Source: CAYPGJ01 sp964638515 | Lineage (GTDB): Bacteria > Planctomycetota > Phycisphaerae > Phycisphaerales > UBA1924 | DNA: 33,731 nucleotides | Direction of reading: 5' to 3' | NCBI GenBank assembly: GCA_964638515.1 | Contig: CAZWZL010000032.1 | Coordinates: 1-33,731 of the forward strand | Translations under genes and position numbers: made by a program | Notes under the pieces: generated by a model | The model's input: the letters and a program-made list of their open reading frames with translations, nothing else | The model's database searches: none | Told to the model about the DNA's origin: nothing | Shown here: positions 21,498-29,057 of the stretch, piece by piece | Layout of the letters: the number at the start of each line of letters is the position of its first letter | Numbering within the stretch: position 1 is the first letter of the stretch

Positions 21498-23801
21498 TCA
21501 TTTCTCCGACTCCCTCGGCCCGCCCAGTTCGCGCAGGAAGAAACCCGCGATGCGCCCGTACAGCGCCCGCGTCACCACCGGGTCCGGCACCATGTGCGTG
21601 AACCCCGCGAGCGCGAGAAACTCGTGCCGCTTGCCCGCCTTGAAGAGCGAGTCGCTCATCTTGAGCGCGTGCATGAAATACACGTTGTCGTCCGCCGTGC
21701 CGTGCACGATGAGCAGCGGTCGTTCAAGGCCCTTCGCCCACGTCAGTACGTTGGCCGCGTCGTACCCCTTCGTGTTCTCCTGCGGCATGCCCATGTACCG
21801 CTCTGTGTAGTGCGTGTCGTAGTCGCGCCAGTCCGCCACGGGCGCCCCGGCCACGCCCGCGTGGAACACGTCCCCCTCGCGCATCACGCCCATGGCCGAG
21901 AAATACCCGCCGAAGCTCCAGCCGTAGATGCCAACGCGCGAAAGGTCCATCTCTGGATAGCGCTCGCCCAGCGCGAGCAGCGCCGCCTTCTGGTCCGCCA
22001 GCGGGATCTCGATCAGGTCGTGCTTGATCGCCCGCTCCCAGTCCCGCCCGCGCGACGGCGTGCCTCTCCCGTCCGCGGCCACCACGATGAAGCCCTGCTC
22101 CGCCAGCCACTGGTTGAAGTAGTGCCGGCTCCCGCTCCGCGTCACCACCTGCGCGTGCGGCCCGCCGTACACGCTCACGATCACGGGGTATTTCGTGCTC
22201 GGCTCGAAGAAGCTCGGGCGCAGCACCACGGCGTGCATCTGCTGACCGTTCGCATCCACGCGGGCATGTTCCGCACGAACGGCGAACGTCGGACGCTCGC
22301 GCAGGCTCCGCAGCTCGCCGACCGCGCTGCCGTCGGCGCGCACGACGCGCATGCTCGAGATTCCATCGGGCCCCTCGTGCGTTTCGACCCTCGTCCTGGT
22401 TCCCTTCTGCAGCACCAGCCCGTTCGAGCCCTCGCGCGAAGTGAGCGCACGCGTGCGTCCGTCCTTCAGCGACACCTCGTACACGTGAGACTGTGTCGGG
22501 TCTGCGCCTCCCGACACGAACGCGACGCCGGATTCCTCATCGACGCCGACAAGCCCGCTGCGGTAGTTGATCTCCTCCCCGCACAATCGGCGCTTCAGCG
22601 TCCCATCTCTGCCCCGCACCTCCAGCGTCCACCACCCGTCCCGCTCGCTGGACCACAGGAACTCCTCCCCGTTGCTGATCCACTTCGGGAAGGATTGGTC
22701 AAGATTCACCCACGCGCTGTCCCTCTCGCGCAGCAGTTCCTTCACGGCGCCCGTGCCCGTGTCCACCGTGTAGAGCACTTCCTCCGACTGTGCGCGGTTC
22801 TGCACGAGGATCGTCAGGGGCGCACCCTCGTCCCACTTGACGGTCGCGAGATACGGCCACGCCGCGCGGTCCCAGTCCACCCATACGGTCTCGCTCCCCG
22901 CCGAGCCCTGCCCGTTCCGCCCCGCGCGCGTCACGCCCAGCCGCACCTCCGCGTTGTTCTCCCCCGCGCGCGGATATGCCCACGTCTGCGCGGGCTTGCT
23001 CGGCTCGGTCGGGTCCATGATCGTGAACACCTGCATGCCGGCCGTGTCCGCCTGCGCGTACGCGATCCATTCCCCGTCCGGGCTCCACCAATACCCGCTG
23101 TGCCGGCTCATCTCCTCCTGTGCGACGAACTCCGCGAGCCCGTTGGTCTGCGTCTGGCTCGTCTTCGTCGTCAGCCGCCGCTCCTCCCCGCTCGCGACGT
23201 CGATCACGTACAGGTCGCCGTCGCGCACCACGCCCACGCGCGATCCATCCTTCGAGAATCTCGCATCGATCGGGTACCCCGCCTCGCTCTTGAGCTCCTT
23301 CACGCCGCCCGACGCACGATCCACGAGGAACAGGCGTCCCGACAGCGGCACGAGAATCATCTTCCCATCCTCGCTGACGGAATACCCCGCAATCCCACGC
23401 GCGGCCTGACGCATCCGCTCCCGCCGAGCCTTCTCTTCAGCGCTGAGTTCCTCCTCGCCGCCCTTCAGAATCCCATCGGCCGTCAGCAGCACGCGCTCCG
23501 TCCCGGAGCGCACGTCAAACTCGTACAGATCGTTCACGAACGACCGCGCCCCGCCCCGCAGGAACAGCACGCTCTCCCCGCCGGGCATCACGCGCACGCT
23601 CGAAGGCCCCCCAAGCCGGAACCGGTACGTCGAGGCGTACGCGTCCAGAAACTCCATGTGCCGCACGCCCGCGTCGGCCCGCGCGTCGTACGCGCCGCGC
23701 GGGGACGCCGTCGAAGCCGGGCCATGGGATGCGCATCCCGCGGCCATGATCAACGATCCAACCGCCATCACACCCAGCACCGATCGAATCGCTCGCAGCA
23801 T
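21498..23801 (-). CDS. S9 prolyl oligopeptidase family, dipeptidyl peptidase IV-type lipoprotein
   Basis: A 767-residue exported serine peptidase. The N-terminus ends in a lipobox (IMAAGC), predicting a membrane-anchored lipoprotein. An eight-bladed DPP-IV-type propeller follows, with the substrate-N-terminus-binding Glu pair in FVAQEEMSRHSGYWWSPDG. The C-terminal alpha/beta hydrolase has Ser629 (GWSFGGY), Asp704 (HGTADDNVYF) and His736 (GFTHMVPD), close in register to human DPP4 (630, 708, 740). It should release Xaa-Pro or related dipeptides from peptide N-termini. A purine-rich AAGGAAGG stretch precedes the start. It heads the peptidase district and would produce dipeptides suitable for uptake. 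Confidence 0.93.
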   Translation of the reverse strand: MLRAIRSVLGVMAVGSLIMAAGCASHGPASTASPRGAYDARADAGVRHMEFLDAYASTYRFRLGGPSSVRVMPGGESVLFLRGGARSFVNDLYEFDVRSGTERVLLTADGILKGGEEELSAEEKARRERMRQAARGIAGYSVSEDGKMILVPLSGRLFLVDRASGGVKELKSEAGYPIDARFSKDGSRVGVVRDGDLYVIDVASGEERRLTTKTSQTQTNGLAEFVAQEEMSRHSGYWWSPDGEWIAYAQADTAGMQVFTIMDPTEPSKPAQTWAYPRAGENNAEVRLGVTRAGRNGQGSAGSETVWVDWDRAAWPYLATVKWDEGAPLTILVQNRAQSEEVLYTVDTGTGAVKELLRERDSAWVNLDQSFPKWISNGEEFLWSSERDGWWTLEVRGRDGTLKRRLCGEEINYRSGLVGVDEESGVAFVSGGADPTQSHVYEVSLKDGRTRALTSREGSNGLVLQKGTRTRVETHEGPDGISSMRVVRADGSAVGELRSLRERPTFAVRAEHARVDANGQQMHAVVLRPSFFEPSTKYPVIVSVYGGPHAQVVTRSGSRHYFNQWLAEQGFIVVAADGRGTPSRGRDWERAIKHDLIEIPLADQKAALLALGERYPEMDLSRVGIYGWSFGGYFSAMGVMREGDVFHAGVAGAPVADWRDYDTHYTERYMGMPQENTKGYDAANVLTWAKGLERPLLIVHGTADDNVYFMHALKMSDSLFKAGKRHEFLALAGFTHMVPDPVVTRALYGRIAGFFLRELGGPRESEK

Positions 23802-23914
23802 GGTCGTTTCCTTCCTTCAGCCTCGTCCCTGCATCATTCCGGGACCATCATCGTACCCGCAGCCCCCGTGCTACCCTCGCCGCCCGCCCGAGTTGCTCCA
23901 CGGAGATTCCCCCG

Positions 23915-26155
23915 ATGCGCCGCCGCAACGCCCCAGCGCTCCTCGCCCTGTTCGCGCACGTCGTCCTGCTCGTTCCCGTGTTCGCGCACGACGAGCAGCC
24001 CCCGCCTGCGCCGCACGCGCCCACGACCCACGACGTCGCGCCGCCCGCCCCCGTCGCGCCGCCCCGCCTGTTCACCTCTCCGGAGCGCGCCGCCCGGCAC
24101 GAGCGCCTCACGCGCATCCTGCTCGACACGCCCTCTCCCGCCTCGCTCCGCGCTTCCCATGACTCGCTCGCCTCCGAGCCCCATATCGCCAACACCCCCG
24201 GCGGAGCACGCGGCGCCGAGCGCCTCGCCTCGCTGTTCCGCGCGCTCCATCTCGACGTCGAACTCGCGCAGTACTCCGTCCTGCTTCCGCGCCCCATATC
24301 CGCATCCCTCGACATCATCTCCCCCGTGCATGTCTCCCTCCCGCTCCGCGAAGACTCCATCCCCGAAGACCCCGACTCCCGCCATCCCGACCTCACCATC
24401 GGCTGGAACGCCTGGTCCGGCTCGGGCGTCGCCACGGGCCACCTCGTGTACGCGAACTACGGGCGCAAGGAGGACTTCGAAACCCTCCGCAAGCTCGGCG
24501 TCGACTGCACCAACAAAGTCGTCATCGCGCGCTACGGCGGAAACTTCCGAGGCCACAAGGCGCGATTCGCGCAGGCCGCGGGCGCCGTCGGGCTGATCAT
24601 CTTCACCGACCCCGCCGACGCGGGCTACGCCGCGGGGCTCCCGTACCCCGAGGGCTCTTACTTCAATGACTCCGCCATCCAGCGCGGCTCCGTCGCCACG
24701 CTCGGCTACGACGGTGATCCGCTCACCCCCGGCGTCGCCGCCACGCTCGATCTCCCCGACGATGCTCGCCTCAATGAATCCGGCCTCGCGTTGCCCAGGA
24801 TCCCCGTGCAGCCCATCGGCTACGCGGCCGCGCGCGAGATCCTCTCCCGGTTCACCGGCCCGCCCGTCCACGACCGCGCCTGGCAGGGCGGCCTCCCCTT
24901 CACGTACCGCCTCACCTCCGGCGACACCGTGGCCGTCCGTCTCGCCGTCGAGCAGAAGCGCGAACGCACCACCATCACCAACGTCATCGCGACCCTTCCC
25001 GGCGCCACGCACCCCGAGCAATCCATCATCATCGGCGCGCACCACGACGCATGGAACTTCGGCGCCGACGACCCGCTCTCCGGCGCCATCCTTGTCGTCG
25101 AGGCCGCGCGAGCCTTCGCCGCCGCGCGCGACGCGGGATTCGTCCCCCAGCGCACGATCCGATTCGCCGGCTGGGACGCCGAGGAGTTCGGCATTGTCGG
25201 CTCAACCGAATGGGTCGAGCACCACGCCGAGGACCTCTCGAAAAACTGCGTCGCGTACATCAATCTCGACGCGGCCGTCTCCGGCCCCCGCTTCGGCGCC
25301 GCGGCCTCGCCCTCCCTTCAGCCCCTCCTCCGCGCCGTCACCCGCCTCGTCCCCCAACCCCCATTCACGCCCAAACTCAACGAAGAGCCTTCTGCCGAAG
25401 GCGCCACCATCTTCGACGACTGGATCAAACGCTCCCCCGCGAAGTTCGATCCCAACCTCACCGCCATCGGCACGCTCGGCGGCGGCTCCGACCACGTCGC
25501 CTTCGTCTCCCACCTCGCCATCCCCGCCATCGGCATGAACATGTCCGGCGCGCAAGGCTCCGCATACCACACCAACTACGACAACCTCCGCTGGTACCGA
25601 CAGATGGTCGGCGACGATTACCTGCCCCACCAGGCCCTCACGCGCGTCGTCGCGCTCACGGCCGCCGCGTTCGCCGACGCGGACGCGCTCCCCCTCGATC
25701 CCGCGAACACGCTCGCGGAGGCGCAGCGCCACCTGGCGTCGATCGCCGAGCGTGCCACGGGCGTCCGAATGTCGCTCGACACGACGACTCTCGATGCCGC
25801 GTGGTCGGCCTTGCAGTCGCGCGCCGCGGAGAGCCGACGCAGGCTCGATCGGCGGCTGGCGTCCTCCGACGCCCCGCTGACCGATGAGCAACTCGCTCGC
25901 GTCAATCGAGCGCTGCTCGACTTCGATCGCGCGTGGATGCACGAGCCCGGCATGCCCGGCAGGCCGTGGCACCGGAACCTGTTTGTCTCACCGGATGAGG
26001 ATTCAGGTTACGCGTCGTGGCCGCTGCCCATGATTCGCTCTGCGGTAGAGCGTGGCGACGCCGCTGCGCTCGCCGGAGCCGTGGCTGCGTACGCCGAGGC
26101 CGCGGCCCGGCTGAGCATCTGCCTCGATGAGCTCGACGCCGCGCTCGCGCTGTAA
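23915..26155 (+). CDS. M28B glutamate carboxypeptidase II-like zinc peptidase
   Basis: A 746-residue exported enzyme with the full domain order of glutamate carboxypeptidase II and transferrin receptor: signal peptide, PA domain inserted around residues 165-320, M28 catalytic core, and a C-terminal helical dimerisation domain (about 600-746). The di-zinc residues are all present: His376 and Asp386 (GAHHDAWNFGADDPLSG), Glu423/Glu424 (WDAEEFG), Asp452 (NLDAAVSG) and His552 (YHTNYDN). All lie within one residue of the human numbering. It likely trims C-terminal acidic residues from peptides, although specificity is not readable. GGAG (23902-23905) supports the start. There is no dockerin tail. 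Its stop is 1 nt from that of the convergent S41 homologue. Confidence 0.92.
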   Translation: MRRRNAPALLALFAHVVLLVPVFAHDEQPPPAPHAPTTHDVAPPAPVAPPRLFTSPERAARHERLTRILLDTPSPASLRASHDSLASEPHIANTPGGARGAERLASLFRALHLDVELAQYSVLLPRPISASLDIISPVHVSLPLREDSIPEDPDSRHPDLTIGWNAWSGSGVATGHLVYANYGRKEDFETLRKLGVDCTNKVVIARYGGNFRGHKARFAQAAGAVGLIIFTDPADAGYAAGLPYPEGSYFNDSAIQRGSVATLGYDGDPLTPGVAATLDLPDDARLNESGLALPRIPVQPIGYAAAREILSRFTGPPVHDRAWQGGLPFTYRLTSGDTVAVRLAVEQKRERTTITNVIATLPGATHPEQSIIIGAHHDAWNFGADDPLSGAILVVEAARAFAAARDAGFVPQRTIRFAGWDAEEFGIVGSTEWVEHHAEDLSKNCVAYINLDAAVSGPRFGAAASPSLQPLLRAVTRLVPQPPFTPKLNEEPSAEGATIFDDWIKRSPAKFDPNLTAIGTLGGGSDHVAFVSHLAIPAIGMNMSGAQGSAYHTNYDNLRWYRQMVGDDYLPHQALTRVVALTAAAFADADALPLDPANTLAEAQRHLASIAERATGVRMSLDTTTLDAAWSALQSRAAESRRRLDRRLASSDAPLTDEQLARVNRALLDFDRAWMHEPGMPGRPWHRNLFVSPDEDSGYASWPLPMIRSAVERGDAAALAGAVAAYAEAAARLSICLDELDAALAL

Positions 26156-26156
26156 T

Positions 26157-27917
26157 TCAGCGCGATTCAGCGGCAGACGTCCCGCCGCGCGACGCAGGCG
26201 CGAGCACGGCCTGTATCGCCCGCTCCAGCGGCTCATCCCTTCCCGCCCGAAGGGCTTCCGCCGTTCGGATCACCTCGATCGACGGAGCGACTCCAACCCC
26301 GTTCACCGCGCTCGTGTCATAGTTCCGCGCCTGCGTGCCCGTGAATCGCAGCCACATCCCCCCCGGCAGGCGGGCGTCGATCGCCCGTCCCGCGCTCCCG
26401 CCCGTGCGCTCTCCCACGAGCTCGCCGAGCCTCAAGCCCCGCATCACCACCGCCCCGATCTCCGCCGCGCCCACCGTGCGCGCATCGATCAGCATCGCCA
26501 CTGCGCCGCCCATCCGTGTTCCCTTGGGCCCGATCTCGCCGGTCTCGTCCCGCCATTTCACCCCGTTCCACTCCGGCAGCATCACCACCGCGCTCCACTC
26601 CGGCGCCGCGAGATACACCCCGGTCACCACCCACCCCAGCGCCCGCGCCACGCCCGCGTCCGCATTCCTGGCGTCGATCACCACGCCCCGCGCGCCAGCC
26701 AGCCGTTCCATCGCCCGGACAAGTTCCTCCCCATCGGCCTCGCCCACCCGAACCACGCGCACGCCGGACTCCAGTTCACGAACTTCCAGCTTCGGCGGAG
26801 CGTCCTCGATCACGCCCGTCTCGACCGCCACTCGCTCCCCGGCGCGCTCCACAACCCACGGCACGCGCTCGTCCCGGTTCGCGTTGCACAGCACGCTCAG
26901 CGCCCGCGCCCAGCGAGCAGACTCGGTGGCGCCCGCGGACAGCGGCATCACGACGTCCACGCCCTCCCCCACGGGCCTTCCGCGAATCTCGATCACCTCG
27001 TCGCCCACACGCAGGCCCGACTCGGCATCGTCCACCCGTTCGACGAACACGCGCCCCTCGCCCCACACGAGCGAAACGCCGACACGCCACGCCCGCGATC
27101 CCCCGCGCCGCGCCATTCCCTGTCCGTCACCCGCGCGGGCGATCAGCGCGCGCATCCCGCGATCGAGCCCCTCCTCGCTCTCCAAGGCGCCGGCAATCGT
27201 CTCCCGCAGCCCGGCTTCCCAATCCACCTCGCGCGCGTGGCCGATCACCGAAAAGTGCCGCAGCGCCGCCCACCCCGTGGCCGCGCTCGCCAACCGAGTC
27301 GCCACGTCCTCCAGCCCGCGAGCGTTCTCTCCGCCCCTGTACGGCTCTCCGGGCGGCATGGACTTGATCTTTGAATCCACCAGCACCGAGACCGGCATCG
27401 CCACGCGAAGCCCGCTCCCGAGAGATTCATCGATCTCCGTGCGCGGGTCGGGCACGCGTTCGAACGCCTTCGGGTCTGTGAGGCTCACGCCCATGCGGTC
27501 GCTGCGATACCACGCGCCCGCCGGTCGAACACCGATGCACAAGCCCACATGCTCCCAGGCCGCGACCAGCGACGCCGTCGCTCCCGGCGACGGCGCCTCG
27601 GCCGGACGCTGAGGCGCGGCCCCGCCTTCCTCGTACACCCGGACCAGCGGCGCCACGCGCCCGATCACCCCGTTCAACCGAGCCGCGAGATCCTCCGCGC
27701 TCTCGGCTCCGATCGCCTCATCCATCACCCGCACCGACAACGCGTCCCAGTCCGACTTCCACACCCCGTCGTTCGCGTGAAAGAACCGGACGTATCCCAG
27801 CAGCCTCGCGCACGCCTGGGCGTGATCCTCCCGGCGCGTGCCGTCCGCGCCCAGCGCCCCCCACGCGCACGACATCGCCACGACCGCCGCCAGCCAACGC
27901 CCAGTTTTCACGCCCAT
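26157..27917 (-). CDS. S41 peptidase homologue lacking the catalytic serine
   Basis: A 586-residue exported protein starting MGVKTGRWLAAVVAMSCAWG. The N-terminal part (LLGYVRFFHANDGVWKSDWD) is typical of S41 proteins of the tricorn/IRBP-like branch. A PDZ-like region follows (VERVDDAESGLRVGDEVIEI, about residues 290-320), then the S41 core with GVVIDARNAD, AMLIDARTVGAAEIGA and LGELVGERTGGSAG. In active relatives the second motif reads RTxSAAE; here the Ser is Gly483 (codon at 26469-26471). The fold is otherwise conserved, so it is probably a non-catalytic binding protein rather than a decayed gene, as the frame is intact. It lies 21 nt downstream of the minus-strand dockerin gene, probably in one operon. 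Confidence 0.8.
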   Translation of the reverse strand: MGVKTGRWLAAVVAMSCAWGALGADGTRREDHAQACARLLGYVRFFHANDGVWKSDWDALSVRVMDEAIGAESAEDLAARLNGVIGRVAPLVRVYEEGGAAPQRPAEAPSPGATASLVAAWEHVGLCIGVRPAGAWYRSDRMGVSLTDPKAFERVPDPRTEIDESLGSGLRVAMPVSVLVDSKIKSMPPGEPYRGGENARGLEDVATRLASAATGWAALRHFSVIGHAREVDWEAGLRETIAGALESEEGLDRGMRALIARAGDGQGMARRGGSRAWRVGVSLVWGEGRVFVERVDDAESGLRVGDEVIEIRGRPVGEGVDVVMPLSAGATESARWARALSVLCNANRDERVPWVVERAGERVAVETGVIEDAPPKLEVRELESGVRVVRVGEADGEELVRAMERLAGARGVVIDARNADAGVARALGWVVTGVYLAAPEWSAVVMLPEWNGVKWRDETGEIGPKGTRMGGAVAMLIDARTVGAAEIGAVVMRGLRLGELVGERTGGSAGRAIDARLPGGMWLRFTGTQARNYDTSAVNGVGVAPSIEVIRTAEALRAGRDEPLERAIQAVLAPASRGGTSAAESR

Positions 27918-27938
27918 CCCGCCTCCATCATCCCCGCG

Positions 27939-28847
27939 CTAGTTGCAGATCGCCCCGAACGCGCCAAGCACAATGTTCAAGTCGACGAAGTTCACCACTC
28001 CGTCCCCGGTCACGTCGCCCGCCAGCCCGATGCCCGATTGTCCGAACTGGCTCAGCACCGTGTTCAGGTCCTGGAAGTCCACACGCCGATCACCGTTTGT
28101 GTCGCCCGGGCACGGCGCTTGGCAATTCACTCGACGGTACACCACCTGGAACACCCAGTCCCCCGTCACGCCCAGCGAGCATGCGTCCCGCCAGAATCCC
28201 GGGAAACTGAACGACCCGACCGTGTTCCGCCCCGCGATGCACCCGTTGCCGTCATGAACCACGCTCGGCGACATCACCATGCCCGCGTTCGTCACACCGA
28301 ACACCAGTGTCACCATGAACTTGCCCGACGGGATGATCCGGTTCCCCGCCAACCCCGACAGATCAAACTCGTTGATGAACCCGTCGCGAAGCAGCGGCCC
28401 GAGCGTCTCGAACTGCTCGATGCCCGGGTTCGGCAAACCGCCCGGGTAGATGCGAATCGCGTCCTCCAGGCTGTCCGGCTGCCCGCCGAGCGCCGAGCCC
28501 CACCCGATCCCTACGCGCAGAATCTCGATCGGATAGTGGCTCGCCGGCGCCTGGAAGATCGAGCCGGCCTCCTCCGAAATCGCAAAGCACGGGCACACGA
28601 TCGATCCCGCGCCCTGCCAGTTCATCAGCGGGGGCTCGTCAGGGCACGTCGTCCCGTCCGGGCTCCCGGCCCGCAGCACGAACACCTCATCACCCTCGAA
28701 CCCCGCCACGCCGCCCCGCAACGTCTCGACGATGGGCCGCGAACTCCACTGCTCCATCCCCTGAAACCCGGCGGGACGCATGACATCACCCCCCAACGCC
28801 GCCCCGGCGCCCGCCGACATCGCCATGATCAACACCATCGATCGCAT
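27939..28847 (-). CDS. Secreted GC-type dockerin protein of unknown function
   Basis: A 302-residue exported protein (signal peptide MRSMVLIMAMSAGAGAALGG). The body of about 215 residues has several cysteines (TTCPDEPPL, SIVCPCFA, NGCIAGRN, DACSLGVT) and aromatic-rich beta strands, and resembles no family I can name. The dockerin pair spans Cys246 to Cys301, ending FGAICN, with loops DTNGDRRVDFQD and DVTGDGVVNFVD; a further Cys (VNCQAPC) precedes it. GAGG-type purine runs precede the ATG. Two perfect inverted repeats lie in its leader or promoter region. It is followed 21 nt later by the S41 homologue. Confidence 0.82.
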   Translation of the reverse strand: MRSMVLIMAMSAGAGAALGGDVMRPAGFQGMEQWSSRPIVETLRGGVAGFEGDEVFVLRAGSPDGTTCPDEPPLMNWQGAGSIVCPCFAISEEAGSIFQAPASHYPIEILRVGIGWGSALGGQPDSLEDAIRIYPGGLPNPGIEQFETLGPLLRDGFINEFDLSGLAGNRIIPSGKFMVTLVFGVTNAGMVMSPSVVHDGNGCIAGRNTVGSFSFPGFWRDACSLGVTGDWVFQVVYRRVNCQAPCPGDTNGDRRVDFQDLNTVLSQFGQSGIGLAGDVTGDGVVNFVDLNIVLGAFGAICN

Positions 28848-28874
28848 CGTCCTCGCTCCTCTCTCCGCATCCAC

Positions 28875-28891
28875 AGCGCGGCCACCGCGCT
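28875..28891 (-). promoter_or_regulatory. Leader hairpin AGCGCGG-N3-CCGCGCT
   Basis: A perfect 7-bp inverted repeat with a 3-nt loop, 28-44 nt upstream of the start codon of the minus-strand dockerin gene. If transcription starts upstream near 28910 it would form an RNA hairpin in the 5' leader. Confidence 0.35.
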
Positions 28892-28921
28892 CCTCCAAAG
28901 CACGCACTACCCCATCAACAT

Positions 28922-28943
28922 ACCCCGCGTTTGCCCGCGGGGT
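28922..28943. promoter_or_regulatory. 22-bp palindrome in the divergent promoter region
   Basis: A perfect inverted repeat ACCCCGCG-N6-CGCGGGGT. It abuts a minus-strand -10-like TATGTT (complement of 28917-28922) and would fill the space where a -35 box is expected, so it could be an activator or repressor site for the dockerin-S41 operon. Alternatively it is simply an RNA hairpin. Confidence 0.4.
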
Positions 28944-28993
28944 TCCCCCAACGAGCCAACGTCCGCGAACATCCCCATCCGCACGCCCGCCCA

Positions 28994-29021
28994 TTGACTT
29001 ACCGCCGCCTTGCCTCACAAT
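28994..29021 (+). promoter_or_regulatory. Candidate promoter of the M14 carboxypeptidase gene
   Basis: TTGACT (28994-28999) and CACAAT (29016-29021) are 16 nt apart, predicting transcription from near 29028. AGGGAG at 29045-29050 then lies 7 nt before the ATG at 29058. Confidence 0.45.
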
Positions 29022-29057
29022 CTGCATGTTCGGTCCGCACTCGTAGGGAGTCCCCTG

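Noticed and set aside
21594..24596. A 1000-codon open frame on the plus strand opposite the DPP-IV gene
   Set aside because: The translation is Arg/His/Pro-rich low complexity without motifs. The minus strand encodes a complete S9 peptidase with its triad, so this is a frame shadow in high-GC DNA.
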